Below are positions 44,425-54,338 of a stretch of 64,000 nt of DNA, in pieces. A program made the position numbers and the translations under genes. The notes under the pieces were generated by a model. The model made no database searches, was not told the DNA's origin, and saw nothing but the letters and a program-made list of their open reading frames with translations. The number at the start of each line of letters is the position of its first letter. Within the stretch, counting starts at the first letter, position 1. The DNA comes from Sabulibacter ruber (GTDB taxonomy: Bacteria; Bacteroidota; Bacteroidia; Cytophagales; Hymenobacteraceae): NCBI RefSeq assembly GCF_017355955.1, contig NZ_JAFFID010000001.1:744001-808000 (forward strand). Direction: 5' to 3'.

Positions 44425-47216
44425 TAGAATCTGATGTTATAGTTCACAAAAGGAATGGCAGCTCCAAACACCGAAAGCTTATACCCTTTAATCACACCTT
44501 TATCTGAGGTAAAGTAGACTGAGTACGGGTTCCTTCTGGCAGTCACGTTATAGACGCCCAAAGTCCAGGAGTTATGGGTGAGTTGCTTAATCTTATGATT
44601 CCCCTCAATGTTCACCGAAACATCTGCCCTGAAAGTGTCTGGTATGCGGTAGCTGTTTCGGCCAGAGTAAAGGGTTTTCTCTGAACCGCCGTAATAGAAC
44701 TTCCCAATGGGAACAGTAACCGGCCGACCGGTGCTGTAAGTAAGATTAAGGGAGAAGTTTAACCGGCGAGATACTTTTTGGTTCGCCACTAACACCAGGT
44801 CGTGCGGTTTGTCATAAGGCGCCGGATAAGGTTTCCCTTTGTTGATGAGTTCGCCCGCATTGGGATCATCCTGCTCCAGCAGAATTCTGGAGTATGTATA
44901 GCTTAACCAACCGGTAAACTTCCCGGCAGTTTTCCTGATCATCAACTCGGCACCGTAGGCGTTTCCCTGGGTAGTCAATACATCTGTCTCAATGTGCGGG
45001 TTCATGACCAAGACAGCACCGCTCTTATAGTCCAGATAGTTACTGATCTTGCGGTAATAGGTCTCCAGAGACAATTCCAGCACGTTAGAGAACAGGTTCT
45101 GGTACAACCCTATGGAGGCCTGCTCGCCAAATTGCGGCTTGATGTTTGGGTCGCTCAGTTTCCAGATATCTGTTGGAGCTATAGCCGTGGTGCTGGAAAG
45201 CATGTGAATGTACTGCCTTAGCGTGTTGTAGCTAGCTTTAACAGAGAAGTTCTCAGTGAAGGCAAACCTACCCGACAGCCTGAACTCCGGCCCATGATAG
45301 GTATTGATGACATCCCCACTCCCGTACCTTTGAGTACCTGTGCGGGTAAGCTCTGTCACTGGCGCATTGGGGGCATAGGTGTCTACTTCCTGTGGTCCCA
45401 GGTAATTGAAAATAGAGTACCTGATGCCTACCGAAAAAGACAACCGGGGTGTCACCGTGAAATTATCCTCCAGGTAAAGAGCACTCTCTACGGCTTGCTC
45501 TTTAGGAATCTTAGCTCCTGCAATCAGAGACTCAGTTCCAAGGGGCTGGTATGTACCTGATTGAAGGGTGTAGTAAATAGAACTCCCACCAAAGCTAAAC
45601 GCATGCTTTTGGTTAAGGGTGTAGTTGAAATTAGCCTTCAGATTTGACTGATTTATACCAAATCCCAGTTTGTAGGCAGAAACCGGAGCCACTTCACTAT
45701 AATTTTCATATTGGTAATGATCATGCCCCACGGTAAAATCCCCAAAGAATCGATCATTAAACTGGTGCTGCCACTTTAAAGAAAGGTTTTGGTTGCTGTA
45801 ACTGAAAAGAGTATCGGTGTTGAGGTTTGATTCATCTTTACTGAGATATCCTGTTAAAGCCAGGCTGTTTTTCTCATTCACTTTGTGGTGCAGGTTCAGG
45901 TTCACATCATAGAAAGAAGCCTTACTGCCTTTAAACCCAGAACTACCCGGCAAAATATCCAGCAACCAGTTTGAATACGTGGTGCGGGCTCCAAAAAGGA
46001 AAGATGTTTTGTCTTTGAAGATTGGTCCTTCCAGATTCACTCGGCTGGTGATCAAACCCAAACCGGCAGAACCTGTGAATTTGGTTTTGTTTCCCTCCCT
46101 AGTGGTGATGTCCAACACGGAGGATAACCGGCCACCAAACCTGGCTGGGATGCTACTCTTATACAATTCCACCTCCTTTACCACTTCTGGGTTAAAAGCA
46201 GAGAAAAACCCGAAGAAATGGGTGGGATTGTATAGTGTTGCATCATTGAACAGGATCAGGTTCTGATCCGTAGCCCCTCCTCTTACGTTGAAACCCGTGG
46301 TGGCTTCCCCTACAGACTTCACGCCGGGCAGCGTCAAGATTACTTTCAGCACATCAGCCTCTCCAAATACAGTGGGCACAGTTTTGATGGTCTGGATGTC
46401 CAGTTTTTCAATACCCATCTGCAACCTCTTTACATTGGAGGCGGCCTCGGCCTGTACCACTACTTCTTTGAGGGCAGTATTCTGCGGGTAGAGATGGATG
46501 TCCAGTTTTCCGTCTGCATGAAGTATGATTCGGCGCTCGGCTTCTTTCATCCCAATGCTACGCAGGGTTAACACGTGAGTGCCTTTAGGCAACACCAATG
46601 AAAAGTAGCCTTGGGCATCTGTGTTAACCCCTACTCCTGGTGTCTGGGTAATGATAGAAGCTCCAATCACAGGCTCACCGGTGACTGTATTCAAAACATA
46701 CCCCGAGATAGTTGCTCTGGAATTGCGGGAAGAGGCCAATCTAGATCCAATTTCATATACCTTGTTTTCCTGGGCTGCCAAAACAGGTTTTTCCTGAACA
46801 GAAGCTTTTAATTTATTCTCAATAGGCGATGCACTTACTTTTGACTGAGCAATAATTGCTGCAGTTGGAAATAGGTTAGTGGGAAGTTGAGTGATGATTG
46901 AGTTTCCTTTAAACAGAAAGACATTCTGCTGTGGATCAATCACAAATTCTACTCCTGTATTTTGAAAGGCTTGCTCCAAAACAGCCTTAATGGGTAGATC
47001 CTTTACCTTAAGATTTACTTCTACACTATCTAGCTGAGAGGGTATAAAGAAGAACTTGTATTGAGTTCTGGATTCTATCTGTCTGATAAATTCTTCGGCA
47101 GGAATTTTGGTAAAATCGCCTGTTATAAGTTTTAGTTGTTTTTCCTGCCCAATTCCTGGTATTTGCAAGAAAAGTAACCACAGGAAAAACAGCTTGAAGA
47201 GTAAATTTCTTCTCAT
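44424..47216 (-). CDS. TonB-dependent receptor with STN and carboxypeptidase-like domains
   Basis: An outer-membrane receptor of about 930 aa. The start at 47216 (MRRNLLFKLFF) is chosen because it makes a clean signal peptide and lies one base after the upstream stop; the ATG at 47246 is possible. An STN (secretin/TonB N-terminal) domain comes first (IPAEEFIRQIESRTQYKFFF and on), the type that signals to FecR-like anti-sigma factors. CarboxypepD_reg-like (ISGYVLNTVTGEPVIGAS), plug (MGIEKLDIQTIKTVP, GFNVRGGATDQNLILFND) and barrel follow. No FecR or sigma gene is adjacent. The substrate is unknown. Confidence 0.92.
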   Translation of the reverse strand: MRRNLLFKLFFLWLLFLQIPGIGQEKQLKLITGDFTKIPAEEFIRQIESRTQYKFFFIPSQLDSVEVNLKVKDLPIKAVLEQAFQNTGVEFVIDPQQNVFLFKGNSIITQLPTNLFPTAAIIAQSKVSASPIENKLKASVQEKPVLAAQENKVYEIGSRLASSRNSRATISGYVLNTVTGEPVIGASIITQTPGVGVNTDAQGYFSLVLPKGTHVLTLRSIGMKEAERRIILHADGKLDIHLYPQNTALKEVVVQAEAASNVKRLQMGIEKLDIQTIKTVPTVFGEADVLKVILTLPGVKSVGEATTGFNVRGGATDQNLILFNDATLYNPTHFFGFFSAFNPEVVKEVELYKSSIPARFGGRLSSVLDITTREGNKTKFTGSAGLGLITSRVNLEGPIFKDKTSFLFGARTTYSNWLLDILPGSSGFKGSKASFYDVNLNLHHKVNEKNSLALTGYLSKDESNLNTDTLFSYSNQNLSLKWQHQFNDRFFGDFTVGHDHYQYENYSEVAPVSAYKLGFGINQSNLKANFNYTLNQKHAFSFGGSSIYYTLQSGTYQPLGTESLIAGAKIPKEQAVESALYLEDNFTVTPRLSFSVGIRYSIFNYLGPQEVDTYAPNAPVTELTRTGTQRYGSGDVINTYHGPEFRLSGRFAFTENFSVKASYNTLRQYIHMLSSTTAIAPTDIWKLSDPNIKPQFGEQASIGLYQNLFSNVLELSLETYYRKISNYLDYKSGAVLVMNPHIETDVLTTQGNAYGAELMIRKTAGKFTGWLSYTYSRILLEQDDPNAGELINKGKPYPAPYDKPHDLVLVANQKVSRRLNFSLNLTYSTGRPVTVPIGKFYYGGSEKTLYSGRNSYRIPDTFRADVSVNIEGNHKIKQLTHNSWTLGVYNVTARRNPYSVYFTSDKGVIKGYKLSVFGAAIPFVNYNIRF

Positions 47217-47217
47217 A

Positions 47218-47958
47218 TCAATTTGCCTGGCTATTGTAAAACTCACTCACGTTTACCAGCCATTTTTCTGGATTCTTGGAAAAACTACCGTTCTCCTGCT
47301 TTACAAACTGCTGCAGTTCTCTTTTTCTATCGGCTAATACTTTAAAGGCGTCTTTCTTGCTCCTGATTGGGTAATACGTATTGTCTTTCAACAGAAAATA
47401 AGTATTCTTTTCTTTGAAAGTTATAATCACATTAGTCTCTGATTCTCGGCCAGACGGGGTTTTGGTCCGTTGCACCAGCACTTTCACTTCACCATTATTC
47501 AAACTTTCCAGGTGTCCAGCCTTGAATAAGGTATTAGTACTTTCGCTTGGTTGCACATACACAAACAAATGCCCCTGCACCTGAAACTGACTTATTTTAG
47601 CTTTATCTAAAACCACCATTAGGTTGGGTCTATTCACATCCCCTATCACCACCTGGTCCTGCACCAAGTCATACAAAAGCGGGATATTAGTATACTCAAG
47701 GCCCTCATAGACAATATTAGCCGAGGTAAAATAGGAATTCAAAAAAAATGGGTGGCCTTTAGAAGGGTTATAATTGAGGCTGGTATACTCTGCCCCCGAT
47801 AAGATTCTGCCTTTAGGTAGATAAGCGCTGGAAAGTACGCTTGTTGTAACCGATTGGAAAAATAAAATGTCTTCTTCCTTATGTTGAGCACTTGCTTCTT
47901 GTGCTATCCCTATAAGGGAAATACATACAGCTAAATAACCAAGTATTTTTTTCATCAT
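47218..47958 (-). CDS. Exported protein of unknown function, first gene of the receptor operon
   Basis: A 246-aa secreted protein. The signal peptide ends near EASAQ (about 21-25). The mature domain is beta-rich with alternating hydrophobic residues (NIPLLYDLVQDQVVIGD, GHLFVYVQPSE), and the C-terminus is helical and basic (KKDAFKVLADRKRELQQFVKQ). I do not recognise the family. It is translated just ahead of the TonB receptor (stop codon abuts the receptor start) and so should be part of the same surface complex. Confidence 0.78.
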   Translation of the reverse strand: MMKKILGYLAVCISLIGIAQEASAQHKEEDILFFQSVTTSVLSSAYLPKGRILSGAEYTSLNYNPSKGHPFFLNSYFTSANIVYEGLEYTNIPLLYDLVQDQVVIGDVNRPNLMVVLDKAKISQFQVQGHLFVYVQPSESTNTLFKAGHLESLNNGEVKVLVQRTKTPSGRESETNVIITFKEKNTYFLLKDNTYYPIRSKKDAFKVLADRKRELQQFVKQENGSFSKNPEKWLVNVSEFYNSQAN

Positions 47959-48320
47959 AGGCTTTCACCTTCATTACTAAAGCCGTTCTAAAAAGAAGCT
48001 GCTCAGAATATGGTTTAGAGGTTTATACTAAGTCAAATAAAATGTACTGAATACTAATAAATAATAATTCATTGAGCAAACAATGGGTAATATCTAATAT
48101 TCAAATAGAATGACTATTCACAGGTGTAATAAAGCTTAAATATTATGTAAAACAAAGTAAATTCAGCAGGTGTATATAACTTACTTTAAGTTAATAAGTA
48201 TACACTTAGTTTAAGTTGACAGGTTAAAAGTGATTTTCACCTACTGCAGAAAGGAAAATATTTTCTAATAATTGGCTAGTCTTCTACTAGTGGTGTCTGA
48301 ACGTAAAATTTAGGAGCAGT
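47959..48320. other. AT-rich upstream region of the receptor operon
   Basis: 362 nt, much more AT-rich than the genes. It holds the operon promoter (not clearly recognised) and a pair of 14-nt direct repeats at 48179-48217. No ORF or RNA was seen. Confidence 0.5.
48179..48217. repeat. Two 14-nt direct repeats upstream of the receptor operon
   Basis: ACTTACTTTAAGTT (48179-48192) and ACTTAGTTTAAGTT (48204-48217) differ at one base and are 25 nt apart start to start, about two and a half helical turns. Each is itself nearly palindromic (ACTTA/TAAGT). Possible regulator binding sites about 220 nt before the operon start. Confidence 0.5.
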
Positions 48321-48953
48321 TCACTCCTCAGACTTCAAGTTAGGGAATGCCCATTTCAGGCGAACCGCCAGCACCCGAATTAGGATGATGATGCCCACAG
48401 CTACCCAGACTGGAACTCCGGGGGGAACCGGGGCCAAACGCATCAGCAGGTAGCCGGCCCCTCCTACCAGGCAAGCCGTCGCGTAAATCTCTCTTCTAAA
48501 GATAAGCGGAATTTCATTGCATAGAATGTCCCGAACCACCCCACCGAAAACGGCGGTTACCACGCCCATCACTAAGGCAATAAGTGGCGGAACTCCTAAC
48601 CGTAACGCTTTTTCCATGCCTAATATGGTAAAGAGGGCAATCCCCACTGTATCGAACAGGAACATGGTTTTCCGGAACCGGCCGATCTCTTTTCTGAATA
48701 GCAGGGTGATCAGCACCGAGATAAAAACCGTGATCAGTAACCGCTCCTCCTGAATCCAGACGGGTCGCAGATTGAGGAGCAAATCCCGCACGGTACCTCC
48801 TCCCAACGCCGTGGCAAAGGCAATCACAGAAGCCCCAAACGGATCCAACTTTTTATCGGCGGCGGTGAGGGTGCCACTGATGGCAAACACAAAGGTCCCG
48901 ATGATGTCAATGGCAGGAATGAGGGCAAGGGGCGGAAGTTCAGGCATTGGCAC
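48321..48953 (-). CDS. Trimeric intracellular cation (TRIC) channel family protein
   Basis: A 210-aa inner-membrane protein of the UPF0126/YadS family, prokaryotic TRIC potassium-selective channels. It has seven hydrophobic spans and two repeated motifs, ALGGGTVRDLLLN (about 48-60) and VFGGVVRDILCN (about 134-145). Each GG-x-x-RD pair is the kink and lipid/Ca-binding site of the family. The N-terminus is ALIPAIDIIGTFVFAISG. It is transcribed divergently from icmF. Confidence 0.92.
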   Translation of the reverse strand: MPMPELPPLALIPAIDIIGTFVFAISGTLTAADKKLDPFGASVIAFATALGGGTVRDLLLNLRPVWIQEERLLITVFISVLITLLFRKEIGRFRKTMFLFDTVGIALFTILGMEKALRLGVPPLIALVMGVVTAVFGGVVRDILCNEIPLIFRREIYATACLVGGAGYLLMRLAPVPPGVPVWVAVGIIILIRVLAVRLKWAFPNLKSEE

Positions 48954-49134
48954 TAGTTTTGGGGTAAACTACGCAAAAGCATCAGATTTGAAACAAGAAC
49001 TACTGAACGAAAGCCGTTTAGAGGCTGTTTTAGGGAAATCAGGCATAAATCGTCTTCAAAGGAGTTCGTTGCACCTCCTCCTTTGTATCTGAAAATTCGT
49101 ACTTTCGCACAACGTTCACTAGCCAAGCTAACAA

Positions 49135-52100
49135 ATGTCAGTTACTACTGTACAACCTTACAAACCGGTAAACCATATCCGCATTGTGACGGCCGCCTCC
49201 CTGTTTGATGGCCATGATGCGTCCATCAATATCATGCGCCGCATCATCCAGGCATCGGGTGCCGAGGTGATTCACCTGGGCCACAACCGCTCCGTGCAGG
49301 AGATTGTGGACTGCGCCATTCAGGAAGATGCCCAGGCCATTGCCATTACCTCTTACCAGGGTGGTCACCTGGAGTACTTCAAGTACATGTATGATCTCCT
49401 GAACGAGCGCGGGTGCGGCCACATCAGGATCTTTGGTGGCGGCGGAGGTGTAATTCTGCCCACAGAGATTGAGGAACTGCACGGCTACGGCATTGCCCGC
49501 ATCTACTCCCCAGACGACGGACGCGCCATGGGCTTGCAGGGCATGATCAATGACATGCTGCAGAAGTGCGACTTCCCGACCGGTGAGAATCTGAACGGCG
49601 AAGCCAAGCACGTGAAAGAAAAGGACATCAAATCCATTGCCCGCCTGATTTCCGCAGCGGAGAACTTCCCCGAGGAATTTGCGAAGGTGAAGGAGCAATT
49701 ACTAGCCGGCGTTGAGCAGCAGCCTGCCACCAAAACCACTCCGGTGTTAGGGATCACGGGTACCGGCGGAGCAGGTAAATCTTCTCTGGTGGATGAACTG
49801 GTGCGCCGTTTCCTGCTTGATTTTCCAGATAAGACGATCGCCATTATCTCAGTAGACCCGTCTAAACGCAAAACCGGCGGTGCCTTGCTGGGCGATAGAA
49901 TCCGGATGAACTCTATCAGCAACAGCCGCGTGTACATGCGTTCTTTGGCTACCCGCCAAAGCAACCTGGCCTTGAGCAAGTACGTGCAAGACGCCGTGGA
50001 CGTGGTAAAAGCCGCCAACTTTGATCTGATTATCTTGGAAACCTCGGGCATCGGTCAATCTGATACCGAGATCATTGAGCATTCAGACGCCAGCCTGTAC
50101 GTGATGACGCCGGAGTACGGAGCCGCCACCCAGCTGGAGAAAATTGACATGCTGGATTTCGCCGATATCATTGCCCTGAACAAGTTTGACAAACGGGGTG
50201 CTCTGGATGCGTTGCGCGATGTGAAGAAACAATACAAGCGCAACCACCAGCTGTGGGACGTGTCCGATGACCAGATTCCGGTGTTCGGGACGATCGCCTC
50301 GCAGTTCAATGACCCGGGCATGAACCGCCTGTACAAAGCGGTGATGGCGAAAGTCTCCGAAAAAACCGGCGTGGCCTTTGACTCTAAAATTCAGGCCACC
50401 GGCGAGATGTCGGAGAAAGTTTACATTATTCCGCCAAGCCGCACGCGCTATCTGTCTGAGATCGCTGAGAACAACCGCAACTATGACAAATGGGTGGTAG
50501 AGCAGGCTAGCGTAGCGCAGAAACTGTACGGCATCCGTCAGTCTATTGAAGCCATTCAGGCGCTGGAGGTAGAAGATAAAGACCGCCTAATTAAGCAGTT
50601 GGAATATGCTTTTGAAGAAACGGCTTTAAAACTGGACGGCCAGAACAAGAAACTACTGGAGCAATGGCCTGAGAAGCGCCAGAGCTACAAAAACGAATTT
50701 TACGAGTTCAAGGTGCGTGACAAGGTGCTGAAGGTGAAAACCCATACCACCAGCCTCTCGCAACTGGAAATACCTAAGGTTGCCACCCCTCGGTACGAGG
50801 CTTGGGGCGATTTACTGAAGTGGAACCTGCAGGAAAACGTACCTGGCGAGTTCCCGTACACCGCGGGCGTGTTCCCGTTCAAACGCGAAGGCGAAGACCC
50901 AACCCGTATGTTCGCCGGTGAAGGCGGACCCGAGCGTACCAACCGCCGCTTCCACTACGTGAGCATGGGCTTACCGGCTAAACGCCTCTCCACCGCCTTT
51001 GACTCCGTTACTTTATATGGTGAAGACCCAGACCTGCGGCCAGACATCTACGGCAAGATCGGGAACTCCGGCGTGAGCATCTGCTGCCTGGATGATGCCA
51101 AGAAACTGTATTCCGGTTTCAACCTGGCGCATCCTATGACGTCGGTATCCATGACCATCAACGGTCCGGCCGCTATTCTCACCGGTTTCTTTATGAACGC
51201 CGCCATTGACCAGCAGTGCGAGCTGTATATCAAAGAGAACGGCCTGGAGCAGGAAGTAAACGAGCGTATTGAGGCTATTTACCGGGAAAAAGGCCAGAAA
51301 CGTCCGAGCTACCAGGGAGACTTACCTGCCGGCAACGACGGCTTAGGCTTAATGCTTTTAGGCGTAACCGGTGACCAGGTGCTGCCAGCGGAGGTATACT
51401 CCCAGATAAAGGAGAAAACGCTGGCCGCAGTACGCGGAACCGTGCAAGCCGATATCCTGAAAGAAGACCAGGCGCAGAACACCTGTATTTTCAGCACTGA
51501 GTTCTCGCTTCGTTTGATGGGTGACGTACAGCAGTACTTCATTGACCACAACGTGCGCAACTTCTACTCGGTGTCTATCAGTGGGTATCACATTGCCGAG
51601 GCAGGCGCTAACCCAATCACGCAGCTGGCGTTCACGCTAGCCAACGGCTTCACCTTTGTGGAGTACTACGTGAGCCGCGGCATGGACATTAACGCGTTTG
51701 CGCCTAACCTGAGCTTCTTCTTCTCCAACGGCATTGACCCAGAGTACGCGGTGATTGGCCGGGTGGCCCGCCGTATCTGGGCGAAGGCCATGAAATTGAA
51801 GTACGGTGCCAATGCCCGTTCCCAGATGCTGAAGTACCACATCCAGACCTCGGGCCGCTCCTTGCACGCGCAGGAAATCGACTTCAATGATATCCGCACC
51901 ACCTTGCAGGCGTTGTATGCTATTTACGACAACTGTAATTCCCTGCATACCAACGCTTATGACGAGGCCATCACCACGCCTACTGAAGCATCGGTGCGCA
52001 GAGCCATGGCCATTCAACTCATCATCAACCGCGAGCTGGGCTTAGCCAAAAACGAGAACCCGCTGCAAGGTTCCTTCATCATCGAAGAACTGACCGATCT

Positions 52101-52533
52101 GGTGGAGGAAGCCGTACTAGCCGAGTTTGACCGCATCACCGAGCGCGGAGGCGTGCTGGGTGCCATGGAGACCATGTACCAGCGCGGCAAAATCCAGGAA
52201 GAAAGCTTGTACTACGAGACCCTGAAACACACCGGTGAGTACCCTATCATTGGAGTGAACACGTTCCTGAGCAGCCAGGGCTCCCCTACCGTAATTCCTT
52301 CGGAAGTGATCCGGGCTACCGAAGAAGAGAAGCAGTACCAGATCTCCATGCTGAAAGAGCTACATGACCGTTTTGCGGATACTGCTCCGGCCCACCTGAA
52401 GCACCTGCAGGAAGTAGCCATCCAGAACGGTAACATCTTTGAAGCCATTATGGAAGTGTCTAAGTACTGTTCACTGGGCCAGATCACCAATGCTCTGTTT
52501 GAAGTGGGTGGCCAATACCGCAGGAATATGTAA
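49135..52533 (+). CDS. icmF: Fused isobutyryl-CoA mutase IcmF
   Basis: A 1132-aa adenosylcobalamin enzyme interconverting isobutyryl-CoA and n-butyryl-CoA. The order is diagnostic of IcmF. First is a B12-binding domain with [12 protein letters not shown] (Asp-x-His near residue 25) and [12 protein letters not shown] MeaB-like G-protein chaperone follows: Walker [13 protein letters not shown] (about 205-216), a nucleotide strand with [15 protein letters not shown], and NKFD (about 350). The TIM-barrel mutase comes last ([58 protein letters not shown]). This layout is unlike methylmalonyl-CoA mutase, which has separate or two-subunit parts. It is a single gene with a strong terminator. Confidence 0.95.
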   Translation: MSVTTVQPYKPVNHIRIVTAASLFDGHDASINIMRRIIQASGAEVIHLGHNRSVQEIVDCAIQEDAQAIAITSYQGGHLEYFKYMYDLLNERGCGHIRIFGGGGGVILPTEIEELHGYGIARIYSPDDGRAMGLQGMINDMLQKCDFPTGENLNGEAKHVKEKDIKSIARLISAAENFPEEFAKVKEQLLAGVEQQPATKTTPVLGITGTGGAGKSSLVDELVRRFLLDFPDKTIAIISVDPSKRKTGGALLGDRIRMNSISNSRVYMRSLATRQSNLALSKYVQDAVDVVKAANFDLIILETSGIGQSDTEIIEHSDASLYVMTPEYGAATQLEKIDMLDFADIIALNKFDKRGALDALRDVKKQYKRNHQLWDVSDDQIPVFGTIASQFNDPGMNRLYKAVMAKVSEKTGVAFDSKIQATGEMSEKVYIIPPSRTRYLSEIAENNRNYDKWVVEQASVAQKLYGIRQSIEAIQALEVEDKDRLIKQLEYAFEETALKLDGQNKKLLEQWPEKRQSYKNEFYEFKVRDKVLKVKTHTTSLSQLEIPKVATPRYEAWGDLLKWNLQENVPGEFPYTAGVFPFKREGEDPTRMFAGEGGPERTNRRFHYVSMGLPAKRLSTAFDSVTLYGEDPDLRPDIYGKIGNSGVSICCLDDAKKLYSGFNLAHPMTSVSMTINGPAAILTGFFMNAAIDQQCELYIKENGLEQEVNERIEAIYREKGQKRPSYQGDLPAGNDGLGLMLLGVTGDQVLPAEVYSQIKEKTLAAVRGTVQADILKEDQAQNTCIFSTEFSLRLMGDVQQYFIDHNVRNFYSVSISGYHIAEAGANPITQLAFTLANGFTFVEYYVSRGMDINAFAPNLSFFFSNGIDPEYAVIGRVARRIWAKAMKLKYGANARSQMLKYHIQTSGRSLHAQEIDFNDIRTTLQALYAIYDNCNSLHTNAYDEAITTPTEASVRRAMAIQLIINRELGLAKNENPLQGSFIIEELTDLVEEAVLAEFDRITERGGVLGAMETMYQRGKIQEESLYYETLKHTGEYPIIGVNTFLSSQGSPTVIPSEVIRATEEEKQYQISMLKELHDRFADTAPAHLKHLQEVAIQNGNIFEAIMEVSKYCSLGQITNALFEVGGQYRRNM

Positions 52534-52591
52534 TTTGAACTTAGGCTAGAAAACCAGAGGAAAAACCTCGCCTTGTTTCAAGCCTGATTTA

Positions 52592-52628
52592 ACAAAAGGA
52601 GCCGGGAAACCCCGGCTCCTTTTGTATT
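52592..52628 (+). terminator. icmF terminator
   Basis: A 15-bp perfect stem (52592-52606 with 52611-52625) with loop AAAC; the right arm ends in CTCCTTTTGT. Confidence 0.9.
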
Positions 52629-52919
52629 CTATGGTTTTCAATTCTCTTGCAAATACATCTTCTGAATGCTCGCTTCTTTATTGGGACGCTTTCCTGAATA
52701 ATCCCTCTTTTCGGCCTTCTTTCAGGGAAATAACCCAAAAACAGAGAATATCAGCTTCACAAGAACTCAGGCTAATCCCATTTCATATGTTGGTATTTAA
52801 ACTTCGCTTTGTTCTTCTCTTTAAAAAGCTTAACTTAAAGGTAAACAAGGCTTTACTTACAAATAAACTAAATTGAAGATTTTTACGTTAATTATATAAA
52901 CAAACAAAGCTATAAGGCC
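52629..52919. other. Spacer without a gene before the 42-aa microprotein
   Basis: 291 nt. An 84-codon ORF here starts inside the icmF terminator and shows no coding character. A/T content rises toward 52900, where the microprotein promoter should be. No known box was recognised. Confidence 0.45.
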
Positions 52920-53048
52920 ATGAAAAAGATCTCCGCCATTTCCTCTCTATTACTGATAGGCGCTCTGGGCCTATTTGCCACTTCCTGGTTCACGCACGGA
53001 AATCTGGATGTAGATCTTTCCGACGAGGATATCCAACTGTACCTATAA
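52920..53048 (+). CDS. 42-aa exported or membrane-anchored acidic microprotein
   Basis: A 42-codon ORF: MKKISAISSLLLIGALGLFA, then TSWFTHGNLDVDLSDEDIQLYL. A basic start and a hydrophobic helix of about 17 residues act as signal or anchor. The 18-residue C-terminal part has six acidic residues. It has its own strong terminator 12 nt after the stop and no overlap with other genes, which favours a real gene. I do not recognise the family. If the helix is cleaved, the product would be a tiny secreted acidic peptide; if not, a membrane peptide with a periplasmic acidic tail. Confidence 0.6.
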   Translation: MKKISAISSLLLIGALGLFATSWFTHGNLDVDLSDEDIQLYL

Positions 53049-53059
53049 GTTGACTTTCA

Positions 53060-53105
53060 ACCTAAAACAGCAAACCCCGCAGAAGCGGGGTTTGCTGTTT
53101 TAGGT
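53060..53105 (+). terminator. Terminator of the microprotein gene
   Basis: A 21-bp perfect stem (53060-53080 with 53085-53105) with loop AGAA. Its outer part, CCTAAAACAG/CTGTTTTAGG, repeats the outer arm of the interspersed palindrome family, here in inverted arm order. One of the strongest hairpins in the window. Confidence 0.85.
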
Positions 53106-53153
53106 AATCATATTCCTTCAGAAACCGTACCTTTACCTGACAAAAGAAAAACT

Positions 53154-53777
53154 ATGGAATTAAAAGACCTTTCACAGAAAATCAGCTACATCATTGGTCG
53201 GGACATGGCAGCCAATTTCAAGAAACAAGGCATTGACATTGAGCCAGAGGCCCTGTTACATGGTTTGACCGAGGCCCTAAACGGATCGCCTTCCAAACTG
53301 GACCAGAATGAAGTGCAGCAGGCCATGATGCAGCTCCAGATGCAGATGCAAGCGAAACAGCAGGCTTCTGCCGGGGCCGCTGGGGAACAGAACAAAATAG
53401 CAGGCGAGGCTTTCTTAGAGGCCAATAAAACCAAAGAAGGCGTACAAACTTTGCCAAGCGGACTCCAATACCAGGTTTTGGAAAGCGGTTCAGGTAAAAC
53501 GCCAAGCAAAACCTCGCACGTAACCACGCACTACCATGGTACTTTGATTGACGGCACCGTGTTTGACTCTTCCTATGAAAGAGGAGAACCAGCTACCTTC
53601 CCGGTGAACGGGGTAATTGCCGGCTGGACCGAAGCGCTTCAACTGATGAAAGAAGGAGACAAATGGCGCCTGTTCATTCCAAGCAATCTGGCCTACGGAG
53701 CCAGAGGTGCCGGAGCAGACATTGGCCCTAACGCCACCCTGATCTTTGACGTGGAATTGCTCTCGGTGAACAAATAG
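53154..53777 (+). CDS. FKBP-type peptidyl-prolyl cis-trans isomerase
   Basis: A 207-aa two-domain FKBP. The N-terminal dimerisation domain (FKBP_N, about 1-90: DLSQKISYIIGRDMAANFKKQG, and a Gln/Met-rich helix QQAMMQLQMQMQAKQQ) precedes the catalytic domain (about 100-207). The catalytic domain shows SGLQYQVLESGSGKTP, VTTHYHGTLIDGTVFDSSYERG, GWTEALQLM and the pocket segment LAYGARGAG. No signal peptide is seen, so it is a cytoplasmic FklB-type enzyme. A TACCTTTA box (53128-53135), one base off the -7 consensus, lies 19 nt before the ATG. Confidence 0.93.
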   Translation: MELKDLSQKISYIIGRDMAANFKKQGIDIEPEALLHGLTEALNGSPSKLDQNEVQQAMMQLQMQMQAKQQASAGAAGEQNKIAGEAFLEANKTKEGVQTLPSGLQYQVLESGSGKTPSKTSHVTTHYHGTLIDGTVFDSSYERGEPATFPVNGVIAGWTEALQLMKEGDKWRLFIPSNLAYGARGAGADIGPNATLIFDVELLSVNK

Positions 53778-53791
53778 ACGGAAGAATTCTT

Positions 53792-53824
53792 AAAGAGCGG
53801 TACTATCCAGTGCCGCTCTTTTTT
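53792..53824. terminator. Terminator of the FKBP gene
   Basis: A 13-bp stem with one G-U pair (53792-53804 with 53809-53821) followed by T6. A-rich on the left, so it may also act for the convergent STAS-like gene. Confidence 0.85.
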
Positions 53825-53903
53825 ATTGCCTATAGTTGAGCCTAGCTGTTTTAGAATAGTAAAGGATAAGGATTGTTTTGGGGCAGATTTTCAGAAATGA
53901 ACC

Positions 53904-54338
53904 TTAATTCAAACTGCTGTTGAACCCGGCGGTAGTATCGTTCAGCAACCATTCTTTTGCCTCATCTACTTCGGTGAAGTAATGGACGTTGATGGGATGA
54001 GAACTAGGAGTGGCAAGTGATGGTGAGTAGTGGTGAATCAGGTGCTGGTACTTTTCCTCTGACATGACCAAAGCAAGGTGCAACTCAGATTGGGTGTAAG
54101 AATGAAGCGCTTGAAGGAGGGTGCCTACCTCCCACACTTCCCCCTCGGCCAGGAGGCTCTCAGGTATATAAGTATCTATCAGGCACTTCTTTAGGTTATG
54201 TTGATTGAGGTATTCCGCCAACCTTTTACAGCCCCGTTTAAACTCCTCTTCTCCAACCGCTCTCTCCCAGACCAGTAGAGCTATTTCCTTAGACTCATCA
54301 ACCAACACCCTAAAACCTTCAGTGCCAACGGGGATCAT
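53904..54338 (-). CDS. STAS/SpoIIAA-like protein
   Basis: A 144-aa cytoplasmic protein with the SpoIIAA-like pattern: first strands (EGFRVLVDESKEIALLVWERA), helix (EEEFKRGCKRLAEYLNQHNLKKCLID), middle segment (EVGTLLQALHSYTQSELHLALVMSE) and a closing helix (EVDEAKEWLLND). It resembles the 140-aa protein at 8886-9308 in length and layout but is distant in sequence. No sigma, anti-sigma or phosphatase gene lies beside it. The family call is by fold pattern only. Confidence 0.6.
   Translation of the reverse strand: MIPVGTEGFRVLVDESKEIALLVWERAVGEEEFKRGCKRLAEYLNQHNLKKCLIDTYIPESLLAEGEVWEVGTLLQALHSYTQSELHLALVMSEEKYQHLIHHYSPSLATPSSHPINVHYFTEVDEAKEWLLNDTTAGFNSSLN

Noticed and set aside
52622..52876. 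84-codon ORF after icmF
   Set aside because: It begins inside the icmF terminator, and its composition is not protein-like.
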